From positions 42,842,278 through 42,906,277 of the forward strand of contig OY288241.1 of NCBI GenBank assembly GCA_958450325.1: 64,000 nt of DNA. The letters run 5' to 3'. The stretch is from Agrostemma githago (lineage: Eukaryota > Streptophyta > Magnoliopsida > Caryophyllales > Caryophyllaceae). This document shows positions 46,601-58,123 of the stretch, in pieces. The notes under the pieces were generated by a model. That model made no database searches, had not been told where the DNA came from, and saw nothing but the letters and a program-made list of their open reading frames with translations. The position numbers were made by a program, and so were the translations under genes. Every line of letters begins with the position of its first letter. Positions within the stretch are counted from its first letter, which is position 1.

Positions 46601-46730
46601 CTCCCTACCTATCCTTGCCCTTATCATATGACCCCTACACTTCATATACACATATTCACCTCATTTTCTTTTCACTTTACACCAACTTTCACATCAAAAC
46701 CCACCTCCTTATACCTTTGTGCTCCAACCA

Positions 46731-46824
46731 TGGAACCATATCGTGATTGGGGAGGAATAGCAATGACGACGACTAGCTACGTGCCAATATTGACTTATGA
46801 GACGATGGAGCGAGTGAGTTGCTA
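46731..46824 (+). other. Short frame after the internal promoter-like block
   Basis: ATG at 46731 opens a 31-codon frame (MEPYRDWGGIAMTTTSYVPI…). The same ATG is present in A and C, but there the TGG codon is TGA, giving MEPYRE and stop. A conserved short frame, perhaps an upstream ORF; coding is doubtful. Confidence 0.25.
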
Positions 46825-46950
46825 ACCGCATGGTACGGCAACTATCCTTTCTTTTCCGTCTTTTATAGCTTGTTTTCCTTTGTTTGTTCCCCTCCCCTTA
46901 TACACTTTTGTGTCATGATGGCCCTCGGGGCCTTGGTAATTGTTGCTCCC

Positions 46951-47310
46951 GACTCTCGATGACGTGACTACATCGAGAGTCATTTCAAAATCTAAATTTA
47001 CAAGATTTTCACACTTTTTGTTAGGATTTAGTCGGATTTGTGCGGAATCCGGGCTAGGTGACTTGATTACACCTAGCCCTCCCCTCCCATTTCCTTTTAT
47101 TCCTTTCTTTTTATTTCTTCCCCCATCCATATCTTTTCTTGTCTCGGCCCATGGTGACTTGACTACGCCCTGGCCGGACACATTCTACCCTTTTCTTCGC
47201 TTTTCTTTTTGATTTTTAGCTTTATTTTCGTAATTTCTTTTCTTTTCTTTTTTCGTCTCCATACACTACGGTCGAGCATGAGGACATTGCTCGGCTTAAG
47301 TGTGGGGGAG
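46951..47310 (+). other. Three hairpins and internal polypurine tract of B
   Basis: Hairpins are at 46951-46981 (GACTCTCGATG/CATCGAGAGTC, loop ACGTGACTA), 47052-47078 (GGCTAGGTG/CACCTAGCC, loop ACTTGATTA) and 47145-47176 (outer CGGCC/GGCCG, loop ACTTGACTA). A hairpin around GAGGACA (47274-47294) precedes TAAGTGTGGGGGAG at 47297-47310. Confidence 0.7.
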
Positions 47311-49011
47311 CGATATTCTATCATAGTTAGTTTTGTTTTCGTAGTTTTTCCGAAAAATCTTTAAAAACCCTAAAAATTTGAAAAATTTTCACAAAAATCA
47401 AAAAGATTTTTTTTTGTGTGTTTTCCTTTTGTGTCGTTATGTCGTATATTTGTTGTGTTGTGCGTATTTTGCCTCCCTTTTTCCTTATAGGTTGCTTAAT
47501 CACCGATAACTTTGGAGAGCTTTCAAGACATCCGGTAACATCTTTCATCCATTTTCCCTCTTTGTCTCTTGTGGAGTTTGGAGGAGATTTGTGATGATGT
47601 GTGCTCGGGTGGAGCCTTGTAAAGATTTGTGGTTGATTGGTTGCTTAATTAGAAATTCGGGGTGGTGTTTGTTCTCTTTGTATGTTTGTTTTGATTTGTT
47701 TTGTTTTGTTGCCTTTTGTCTCCTTTTCTTTCGTTTTTGTCGTGTCTTTGTTTTGTGATGTGTACTTGTGTCTAGTGTGTAAACGGTTTTCGAAAACCCG
47801 GTTTAGAGGCTAGTGTGCAAGTGTTTACATTCCCCTTCTAGTAATATTAGTCGAGTCTTGGACTTTAGTCTAGTAGAATGACCCTAAATCAATGATTTCG
47901 TTGATCTCTTACCTTGAGTCCACCTAGCTTACTAGGGATTTACTACGGGATTTGCATTTTGACCATTTTGACCACCCATGGTGTGAAAAGGCCTTGGTTG
48001 CCGAGTCCCGTCCCTTAGGTGACCATGTTTAAGGTTGTTTGACTAGTCCAAGTTCTCCCCTTTTTGTGGGTTTGAAGGGAAAGCGTGCTCCCGACTCTCC
48101 CATTCCCCTAACTCCTACACATATCCACAAAATAAGATGCAAATTGTTGAAATCTCTTTCTTAGTTGCAAGAAGAAATGCCTACAACTCAAATCTAGCCA
48201 AAAGGGCAAAACAATGAAAAAGAAAGAAAATAAAAGAAATAAAAGATTGAAGAAAAAGATAAGGCACAAAAAGCCAAAAAGAAAATACAAAAGATGAAAA
48301 AGAAATGGCATAGCAACACACAAAGCAAAAATGCAAAAGAAAGAAAATTGCCAAAAGAAAACCGTCTTACAAAAATAATCCCCACATCTCTAAAATAAGC
48401 CTTTTCCGATCATTACCGTGAAGAGCCTACCAAAGGACCGAGTCCCTAGGAAGGATGATAGCGGTAGTGGTCGGTCTTCCCTCATTTTGCAATCATATCA
48501 ACCTTTTTACTTGGACTAGTTGAGCGGTTTTGGGCATGGGACGACCCTCTTGGCTCATAGCTAAAGGAGGCGGGGTCTCACTTACCTACAGTGTCGACTA
48601 ACACCGTGGTTCATCCTTTTTCCATCCCGCCAATCGTCCCGTAGTACGTTCTTAGGAGGTTAGGAGGAACCTAGGTAAGTTACCCACGTTTTTGTTGCTT
48701 TGTTGTCATACTATTAGGGTTTTGTCCATTTTGGTTTGTATTGCTAGCTTGGGAACGTTGTCACTTGCCTTGAGTTCTAAATCGGTGCTTCTTTCACCGC
48801 TTTTTAGAGGGAAGCGGTATTTGTTTCTTTTTGGGTGCAACCTTTTGTTTGTTTGTTTGTTTATGTGTTTTTGTGTCCGGTTGCATCCACGGTCTTGTCG
48901 CAAGACCTCACTTGCCTTGCGGAGAGCACTTATCCTCTAGGTATTCTGCGTGAGTTTAAAGGGCGTAAGGTGCGCTAATACCCGCTCGGCTAGTCTAGTA
49001 GTTAGTTTGTG
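47311..49011 (+). other. 3' spacer of B, non-coding
   Basis: The stretch contains T/G-rich and A/G-rich simple runs, the palindromic word TTTTCGAAAACCCGG (about 47790), and a block near 48420-48660 that is strongly conserved among the copies. Short frames here are low-complexity and I do not call any gene. Confidence 0.6.
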
Positions 49012-49049
49012 CTTACTCGAGGGCGAGTAAGGGTTAAGTGTGGGGGAGT
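49012..49049 (+). other. Terminal hairpin and polypurine tract of B
   Basis: Hairpin CTTACTC/GAGTAAG (49012-49031), then AAGTGTGGGGGAGT (49036-49049) abutting the LTR. Confidence 0.85.
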
Positions 49050-50659
49050 TGATAAGTGTAGTTTGTAGTGCCTAGTTTGTCGTGTTTTGGTCCCATTTTC
49101 CTTGTGGAATCGCTCCTTGGGAGCGGTTCATGGGCTACTTATGCTTCCTCTAGTTCGTTTTAGGTTCCCGAGACCATTCATGAAGAATTGGAACGATTCC
49201 GACTCGTTTCATACACTTTTTGGGGCCGATGAAGTGAAGGAACGATCACTCGATGCCTTGAATTCGATCCCGAGACCTTGGGACCCGATCCCGAGCCCTT
49301 TAGACTCGATCCCGAGACCTGAGAGTCGATGAGAAGCCCATGAGAAGCAAGGAGGGACCTTAAAGATCATATTGGAGGCCTACAAGACTCATCCCCGACG
49401 GGAAGGACCTCATCCCGTCCGGGATGAGGTGCGCAAATTGCGATGGTTCTGTTTTGGACCCGTCCCGGTTGGGACCAACCCGTCCCGGTCGATATCAGAC
49501 CACCCCGGACGGGACCATCTCGTCCCGGACGGAATGGCTCAGCTGTAGCCGCGTGACTTTTATCTTCCTCCTTCATTCTTGTAACCCTATAAATACTCCT
49601 CCCTTGTATTGTTTAAGGATGATACCTTACCCTAGATTATTTTAGACCTCTCTTAAGCATTCAAAACCCTAATTAGCCTCTCATCATCTCTAGTTAATCT
49701 TTAGTTAATCTTAGTTTAATCTAGTAATTAGTCTTGTATTAACAAGATTCTTGAAGACTCTTCCAAGCTTGACAACCTTTGAGATTTGTTTGGGTTTCTT
49801 ATTAATTCAAGTTCTCATCTTTTTCATCCTATTGTAGTCGGTATAATTTTTTTCCTCTTAATCTTTGTTAATCCATCAAGTTTTAATCTTTACATATTGT
49901 TTATTTGTTCTTGTTTGTTCATAATGAATGTTTGGTTGTTTATGTTGATTTCTCTTAGCATTGTTATTGTTAGTTCGATAATGAGTGAGTAGATTCCTTG
50001 TGGGGTTAGTAGGGGGATTAAGTGTGGATTATGGGTGATTAGGGCTTAATTGTGGGTAAAGGTGATTCCTTTGTTGCTAGTCACTTATTGGGCACACCAT
50101 GTGTTTGTTGTATTGCTTGTGTGGGTAGTAGTGGCCAATGCTTCTCATGCTTGTTCTCTTCTTCTCATTGTGTATTCAATTTGTGGTTGAATGTTTGTGT
50201 TTTGAGTAGCACCTTGCATGAATGTTCGGCTCTAGTCTTAGACACGAGAGTGGGGACTTTGGCTTTGGCGCGAGAGCGCAAACTGACCTTAGTGACTAAG
50301 TGGCACCTACACCCTTGATTACCCAATCATCCTACTATGCTTATGAACCCGACCTAACCCTACTCTTTTCCATATTTGAATTCTCTATCTCTTTAGTCGA
50401 TCATCTTCTCTAGTTTATTTGCTTAGTTAATCTTTAGTTGTTCATTAGTTGTTAGTCTTGTTCATACCTCTTCCCCCATCATAATTTATCAGTCATCATT
50501 TCTTTGTGTTTGTTTGTGACTTAGCCTTATTTGTGAGTAGACCATAGTCAAGACATTACATTACCGTCTCCGTGGACACGACCCGACTTACCATAGCTAC
50601 CGTTAGGATTAGTTGGTTATATATTGATCGGTAGGACCCGCGGCAAATCCTTACCATCA
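49050..50659 (+). repeat. 3' LTR of B
   Basis: 1610 bp, TGATAAGTG to TTACCATCA. A dyad cluster at about 49402-49537 (CATCCCGTCCGGGATG, CGTCCCGGTTGGGAC and related) precedes TATAAATA at 49588-49595. The host gag of A resumes after the GTTGG duplication. Confidence 0.9.
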
Positions 50660-50664
50660 GTTGG

Positions 50665-52280
50665 TTATGAGGAGTGTTGGTGATGGCTAGAGGAATGCCA
50701 TAATCATGAATAGGAGATCGACTCCTTTGCTTGCTTTCATGTTGAGTACCTTGAGATCCTTGTTGTTGTTGATGGTTCCCTTGGAACCCATGAGAGTTAC
50801 CTTGGTTGTAGTTATGGTGTCCTTGGGAGTGTTGGTTCCCTTGGAAACCACCTTGATTGAAGTTCCCTTGTTGGAACCCTTGATTGTTGTTGAAGGTACC
50901 TTGGTTATGTTGCTTGAAATTGTTGAATGGCCTAGGGTTGCCTATATAACCTTGGTAGCTTTGATTGTTGTCCCTTAAGGGAGGTGGCACATATGGACGG
51001 TGTTGTAGAGATTGTTGTTGGGGAACTTGTTGGGAAGCTTGAAACATATGGGGATAAGGGGCACCTTGATTGAACGCTTGAAAGGCGTTCACTTGCTCAA
51101 TAGTACCACGACAATGTAAAGGCTCATGTCCCACTATCCCACAATTATCGCATATCCCATAATAAGATGTAGGAGATACAACTCCCAAAGCATTAACTTG
51201 TTGAATGGAATGTTGGTGGGAGGCACTTGCACTTTGACTTTGATCAAAATGGGTTTGGAGCTTCTTGTCAATAAATTCCATGTGGGTTTTTAGTTGAGCT
51301 CCAAGATCAATGCTTAGTTGTGTAATGGCATCGATCTCGTGTCTTCCTCCTTGATTCGCCTTCCTAGGCCTTGAGTATTGAGAGTTGTGTACCGCCATCT
51401 CTTCGATTCTTGACCAAGTTTGGTCATCATCCACCTCGGTAAACCTTCCATTTGATCCCATGTTGAGAATGGCCCTTGAGTCTTCATATAACCCGTTCCA
51501 AAATTGTTGAACAAGGAACCATTGTGATAGACCATGGTGAGGACAAGAACAGATCAAGGCTTTGAATCTTTCCCACGATTCGTAGAGGCTTTCTTCATCA
51601 CGTTGTTGGAATCCCGTGATAGAGGCTCTAAGTAGATTTGTCTTCTCCGGCGGATAGAATTGTTGGTAAAAAGCCAAGGCTAGCTTCTTCCAAGTATCAA
51701 TACCAAGAGTCGCCTTGTCTAACCCTTTGAACCATTGCTTTGCTTTACCGATCAAAGAGAAAGGAAATAGTACCCACTGGATTTGGTCTTGGGTTATTCC
51801 CATTTGTGAGATAGCATCGCAATAATCCGAAAAGGTTTCCATGTGTTGATGAGGATCTTCGGTTGGTAACCCACTAAATTGACTTCTTTCGACCAATTGG
51901 ATGAATTGCGTTTTTGCCACAAAGTTGCCGGTATAAGCCTCCGGTAAAGCGGTTGGACCGGGCAAAACGTCTTCCGTAAAGGTTGAATGAGAAGAGAACT
52001 TAGGCATTATTGGATATGCGGGAGAGGACGGTGTTGATGGTGTTGAGGTAGAAGTAGAGGGAGAACTAGGTTGAGAAGTACCAAAAGGATTAATGAAATT
52101 CCCTTCGGCCGTCTCTCGAGGTGTTTCGTCTAAGTCGGATCCTTGAACTTGTTCTTGATTGGTATTGCTAGCACTTGGTTGAGAGATTCTAACCCGGTCA
52201 ATCGTCCGTTGTCGAAAGGCTCTAAAGAGTCTTTCCGGCTCTGGATTGAAGAGAAAGAAATCACCTCCCCTCCTAGGCAT
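50665..52280 (-). pseudogene. N-terminal gag of copy A, cut by B
   Basis: The frame opens MPRRGGDFFLFNPEPERLFR at 52280 and is intact through the capsid-like domain (GKAKQWFKGLDKATLG, FWNGLYEDSRAILNMG), the knuckle CDNCGIVGHEPLHC and the Gln/Asn/Gly-rich region to TNTPHNQ. There copy B begins; residues read beyond this come from the B LTR. The rest of the gene lies at 40307-41867. It is 97% or so like copy C by eye, differing in scattered residues. Confidence 0.9.
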
Positions 52281-52485
52281 ACACTACACACTCAAACAAA
52301 CGTGAGAACACCTAGTGCTTTATGGGCACTAGGCAAAGACAATAAACGAAAACAACGGGAGACAAAGAAAAAATAAAGCTATGAAAACGAGAAAAACCCA
52401 AAAATTATGCACAAGAGAAAGAAGAAGAGCACAAGAAGGGTAACTAAGTCAAGCTAATAAGCAAACTAAGTCTAAACACGCACCG

Positions 52486-52503
52486 TCTCCGGCAACGGCG
52501 CCA
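52486..52503 (-). other. Primer binding site of A
   Basis: TGGCGCCGTTGCCGGAGA on the minus strand: one mismatch to the tRNA-Asp 3' end. Confidence 0.85.
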
Positions 52504-52506
52504 AAT

Positions 52507-54146
52507 TGATGGGAGGATTTTGCCGTGGGTCCTACCGCTCAATATATAACCAACTAGACCTAACTAGTAGCTAGGGTAAGTCGGGTCGTGTCCACGGAGA
52601 CGGTTATAAGTGTCTAGACTAGGTCTACCTAGAAACAAGGCTAAGTCACACAAACGAACACAAATAGACTAGAATTGACAAACTATGATGGTTGAAGAGG
52701 TATGAACTAGACTAACAATGAACTAGCTATAACAAGAACTAATGAACAACTAAAGACTAATGAGACTATTAAACTAGAGAAGATGACTAAAGAGGTAGAG
52801 AAATCAAATATGGGAAGGAGTAGGGTTAGGTCGGGTTCATAAGTGTAGTAGGATGGTTGGGTAATCAAGGGTGTAGGTGCCACTTAGTTACTAAGGTCGG
52901 TTTGCGCTCTCGCACCAAAGCCAAAGTCCGCACTCTCGTGTCAAAGACTAGACCCGAACACTCATGCTAGATGCTACTCAAAACACAAGGATTCAATCAC
53001 AAATTAGCCAAACAATGAGAGGAGGAAAACAAGTATGAGAAGCATTGGCCACTACTACCCACACAAGCAATACAACAAACACATAGTGTGCCCAATAAGT
53101 GACTAGCAACAAAGGAATCACCTTTACCCACAATCAAACCCTAATCACCCATAATCCACACTTAATCCCCCTACTAACCCCACAAAGAGTCTACTCACTC
53201 ATAATGAAACTAACTATAACAATGATAAGAGAAATCAACATAAATAACCAAACATTCATCATGAACAAACAAGAACAATGAACAATATGTGAAGATTAAA
53301 ACTTGAGAGATTAACAAAGATTAAGAGAAAATAGATTATACCAACTAACAAGGAGATAAAAAGATGAGAACTTGTATTAATAAGAAACCCAAAATAATCT
53401 CCAAGGTTGTCAATCTTGGATGAGTCTTCAAGAATCTCCTTAATACAAGACTAATAAACTAGATTAATCTAAGATTAACAAGAGTTTTAAGAGAGATTAA
53501 GCTAATGAGAGGAGAACTAAATCTAGGGTTTAGAACAATGTAGAGAGTCTAAGATAGTCTAGGGTAAAGTAAGTTCCTTAAACAATACAAGGGAGGAGTA
53601 TTTATAAGGTTACAAGAGTGAAGGAGAGGAAAGGAAAGTCACGCGGCTACAGCACAGCCCATCCCGTCCGGGATGAAATGGTCCCGTCCGGGACGAAGTG
53701 GTCCCGTTCGGGACGAAATGGTCCCGTCGGGGACAACCCCAAAACAGGCGTTGTTCAATTTGTGCACCCCTTCCCGGTCGGGAAGGCTACTATCCCGCCC
53801 GGGAAGGGTCTTGTAGGCCTCCAATATGATCTTTAAGGTCTCTCCTTGATTCTCATGGGCTTCTCATCGACTCTTGGGTCTCGGGATCGAGTCTAAGGGG
53901 CTCGGGAATGGGTCTCAAGGTCTCGGGATCGAATCCAAGGCACCGAGTGATCGTTCCTTCTCTTTCGTTGGCTCCAAAAGTGTATGAAACGAGTCGGAAT
54001 CGTTCCAATTCTCCATGAATGGTCTTGGGAACCTAAAACGAACTAGAAGAAGCATAAGTAGCCCAGAAACCCCTCCCAAGGAGCGATTCCACAAGAGAAA
54101 CCGGGACTAAACACAACAAATTAGGCACTACAAACTACACTTATCA
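52507..54146 (-). repeat. LTR2 of the array, shared by A and C
   Basis: 1640 bp. TATAAATA on the minus strand lies at 53606-53599, with dyads at about 53660-53810. A primer site lies on the low-coordinate side (for A) and a polypurine tract on the high side (for C), so one LTR serves two internal regions. Confidence 0.9.
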
Positions 54147-54184
54147 ACTCCCCCACACTTAACCCTTACTCGCCCACGAGTAAG
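54147..54184 (-). other. Terminal polypurine tract and hairpin of C
   Basis: Same sequence as in A: tract at 54160-54147, hairpin CTTACTC/GAGTAAG at 54184-54165. Confidence 0.8.
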
Positions 54185-55894
54185 CACAAACTAACTAAAA
54201 GCTAAGAGAAACTAAATTACTAGCCGAGCGGGTATTAGCGCACCCTACGCCCTTTCAAATCACGCGAGTACACCTAGAGGAAAAGTGCATTCCGTAAGGC
54301 AAGTGAGGTCTTGCGACAAAACTGTGGATGCAACCGGACACAAAAACACCCAACAAACAAACAATCGGTTGCATCCAAGAATAAATAAATACCGCTTCCC
54401 TCTACAAAGTGGTGAAAGAAGCACCGGTTTAGGACTCAAGGCAAGTGACAACGCTCCCAAGTTAATCATACAAACCGAAATGGACAAAACCCTAATAGTA
54501 TGACAACAAAGTAATAAAAAACGTTGGTAACTTACCTAGGTTCCTCCTAACCTTCTAAGAACGTACCACGGGACGATCGGCGGGATGGAAAAAGGATGAA
54601 CCACGGTGTTAGTCGACACTGTAGGTAAGTGAGACCCCGCCCCCTTTAGCGATAAGCCAAGAGGGTCGTCCCATGTTATTCAACAACTGCCTAACTAGTC
54701 CAAGTAAAAAGGTGGATAAGGTTTGCAAAATGAGGGAAGACCGATCATTACCGCTATCATCCTTCCTAGGGACTCGGTCCTTTGGTAGGCTCTTCACGGT
54801 AACGATCGGAAAAAGGCTTATTTTGAGAGGGTGAGAATCTTTTTGTGAGATGGTTTTCTTTTGGCATTTTTCTTTCTTTTGCGTTTTTGCTTTTTGTGTT
54901 GTTATGCCATTTCTTTTTCATCTTTTGTATTTTCTTTTTGGCTTTTTGTGCCTTTTCTGTTTCTTCAATCTTTTCTTTTCTTTTTTTCTTTTCTTTGCCC
55001 TTTTGGCTAGATTTGAGTTGTAGGCATTTCTTTTGCAACCAAGAAAGAGATATCAACAATTTGCAACTTTATTTTGTGGATACGTGTAGGAGGTAGAGGA
55101 ATGGGTAAGTCGGGGGTCGCGACCCCTCCAAACTCACAAAAAGGTGAGAAGCTTGGACTAATCAAACAATTTCAAACATGGTCACCTAAGAGACGGGACT
55201 TGGCAACCAAGGCCTTTTCACACCGTGGGTGGTCAAAATGGTCAAAATGCAAATCCCGTAGTAAATCCCTAGTAAGCTAGGTGGACTCAAGGTAAGAAAC
55301 CAACGAAATCATTGATTTAGGGTCATTCTACTAGACTAAGGTCCAAGACTCAATTCATACTACTAAAAGGGGAAAGTAAACACTTGCACACTGGCCTCAA
55401 AACCGGGTTTTCGAAAATCTTTTTACACACTAGACACAACTACACAACACAAAACAAAGACACGACAAAAACGAAAGGAAATGAGAAACACACAACAAAA
55501 CAAAAAGAAACAAAACAAACATATAAAGATAACAAACACCACCCCGGATTTCCAAGTAAGCAACCAATCAACCACAAACCTTCACAAAGCTCCACCCGAG
55601 CACACATCATCACAATTCTCCTCCAAACTTCACAAGAGATTAGAGAGGAAAAAGGGATAAAAGGGCATTATTGGATGTCATGAAAGCCTTCCCAAGTTAA
55701 CGGTGATTAAGCGACCTACAAGGAAAAAGGGAGGCAAACACGCACACACGACAAAAATACGACACAACGACACAAAAGGAAACCACACAAAAGAAAAAAT
55801 CTTTTTGATTTTTGCGAGAATTTTTCAAATTTTTAGGGTTTTCAAAGATTTTTCGAACAACTACGAAAATAAAACTAACTACACTAGGATATCG

Positions 55895-56253
55895 CTCCCC
55901 CACACTTAAACCGAGCAATGTCCTCATGCTCGATCGTAGTGTATGGAGACACTAAAGAAAAGAAAAGAAACTACGAAAATGAAGCTAAAAATCAAAAAAT
56001 AAAGCGGAGAAAAGGGTAGAATGTGTCCGGCCTGGGTGTAGTCAAGTCACCATGGGTCGAGACGAGAAAAGATATGGATAGGGGAAGAAATAAAAAGAAG
56101 GAAATAAAAGGAAATGGGAGGGGAGGACTAGGTGTAATCAAGTCACCTAACCCGGATTCCGCCCGAATCCGACTAAATTCTAGAAAAAGGGTGAAAATCT
56201 TGTAAATTTGGATTTTTCAAATGACTCTCGATGTAGTCACGTCATCGAGAGTC
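55895..56253 (-). other. Internal polypurine tract and three hairpins of C
   Basis: Hairpins lie at 56223-56253, about 56128-56149 and 56028-56059; the last has one mismatch in its outer stem. The tract TAAGTGTGGGGGAG is at 55908-55895, preceded on the minus strand by CGAGCA/TGCTCG. The surrounding 54185-57107 is non-coding spacer. Confidence 0.65.
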
Positions 56254-56609
56254 GGGAGCAACTATTACCAAGGCCTAGAGGGCCACCATGATTCAAATGA
56301 TAAGGGGAAGGGGAACATGCGAAGGGAGACAAGCAATAAAAGACGGAAAAGAAATGAGAGTCCCCTTACCAACCGGTTAGCAACTCACTAACTCCATCGT
56401 CTCATAGTTCGATATTGGCACGTAGCTAGTCTTCGTCAATGCTAGTCCTCTTCATTCTCGATATGGCTCCATGGTTGAAGGACAAAGGTATAGGGAGGTA
56501 GGATTTGATGTGAAGCTTGGTGTAAAGTAAAGAGGAAACGAGGTGAATGTGTGTATATGAAGTATAGGGGTCATATGATAGGTGCAAGGGTAGGTAGGGA
56601 GGTTGGGAG

Positions 56610-56817
56610 GGGGTATAAAATGGTTGGGTGCGCTCGAATGACAAAGAAGAGGCCAAAAGAAGGAGCAGGGCATCATCCCGGTCGGGATGGATGGTCCCGG
56701 TCGGGATGACACTCCCGTCCCGGTCGGGATGACACTCCAGAAAACCCAATTTTTGGTACACTCATCCCGATCGGGATGACATCCTTCCCGGTCGGGATGC
56801 ACTCTTCTCAGCCGGGA
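56610..56817 (-). promoter_or_regulatory. Internal dyad cluster and TATA-like word of C
   Basis: Units such as ATCCCGGTCGGGAT and ATCCCGATCGGGAT lie at about 56673-56817. CATTTTATACCCCCTCCC follows on the minus strand at about 56623-56606. Confidence 0.45.
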
Positions 56818-57107
56818 AGAGTCCTCTAACCCTCTATAACCCCAAAAGCTTGTCCAAAGCTTCAAAAACCGACTCCCTTGCTCACAACCCAAGCTTTATC
56901 AATAACCACTCCTCTCTAAGCTTCATCTTCACTTCTCACCTATCAAATAAGCTCAAACACATTCATCAAAATCTCTCCCTCACATCGCTCATCAAAATGA
57001 ATTCCAACTTACAAGAATTTCACAAAACCTAAAAGAATTACAAGAAAGAAATATATACAATAAGACGGTTCTTTTGGAACTCCGTCAAACCAAAGGTGGT
57101 GCATTCT

Positions 57108-58111
57108 TCAATCATTTTTTAACAACACTTGGCCAATTCCATCTCCATCAAGGGCTCGAAGTAACAAATTGAAGGCTCTCGCAAAGTCTTCAGTCAAGCT
57201 TGTGGTATAACCATCCACACTCCAAGGGTCTTCATGATGTAACCTCGACGTTCCCGGGGCATCCCGATCTACTAAGTTCAATGGCTTGAACTTGTATTTG
57301 CGATCTTTAGAGATATACCCAAACGTCCATCTATCTTCATGTGGCCCCAAGGGAGGCTCATCTTTCTTCTAACTTTGCAACTTGTCCTCAATATCACGAT
57401 ATTGGCATTCATTCGCCCCAAGCTCGGAATCATCATCCTTAATTCCATAGAAGTTGTTCTTCAAGCTTTTACCCTACTCATCCCCTAGATCGATATCTCT
57501 CATGGCGGTGATCATTTTACAAGACTCATCATTAGTAGGCGAGGTGTTGCCTTGGAGGTCAAACACGAGCTTCTCGTTGCCTAACTCAAATGTGATCCTA
57601 CCGTTTTTTACATCAATCATAGCACCGGCGGTATGTAGAAATGGGCGCCCAAGGATATGGGAGTGATAGCATCTTCTGGCATGTCAAGCACAAGGAAGTC
57701 GACCGGAATGAAGAACTTCCCGATTCTTATTGGCACATATTCCAACATCCCCAAAGGTCGGTTGAGGGAACTATCGGCCATTTGGAGTGTAATGAAAGTA
57801 CTCTTGAGCTCCTTCATCCCAAGTCGCTCACAAATGGAATAGGGAATGATGCTTACACTCGCACCCAAATCACATAGTGCTCTCTCAATCTTGAAGTTGC
57901 CTATGGTGCACGGGATCGAGAAACTACCCGGATCTTTCAACTTGGGAAGCGTAGAGCCTTGAATAAGCTCGCTCACCACTCTTGTGAACACTATGGTCTC
58001 TTCCTTGTCGACGGATCTCTTCCTAGACAAGATTTCTTTCATGAATCTTCCATATGCCGGGATTTGGGTAAGTAGATCGGTAAAAGGGGCACTTACATCC
58101 AATTTCTTCAC
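57108..58111 (-). pseudogene. Protease part and tail of copy C
   Basis: It is in frame with the gag ORF but separated by a single TAG (AAG in A) in VQYDKFLNIVKK. The protease carries CDLGASVSIIPYSICERLGM and then the same one-base deletion as copy A, giving TPISLGAHF. The tail beyond (57620-57108) has two further stops and ends IGQVLLKND. No RT follows. Confidence 0.85.
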
Positions 58112-58123
58112 AATGTTAAGGAA

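Larger units (their letters stand above)
41873..50659 (+). mobile_element. Athila-like copy B, inserted in gag of A
   Basis: It runs 5' LTR (shortened), primer site, decayed gag-protease frame, about 3 kb spacer, polypurine tract and a full 3' LTR. It is opposite in orientation to its host and interrupts A's gag between ITNTPHNQ and QSPPR. There is no RT, RNase H or integrase. The 5' LTR lost about 850 bp internally relative to the 3' LTR. Confidence 0.9.

Noticed and set aside
50556..50664. C-terminal extension of the A gag frame
   Set aside because: These codons are B LTR sequence read in reverse after the insertion point, not part of Gag.
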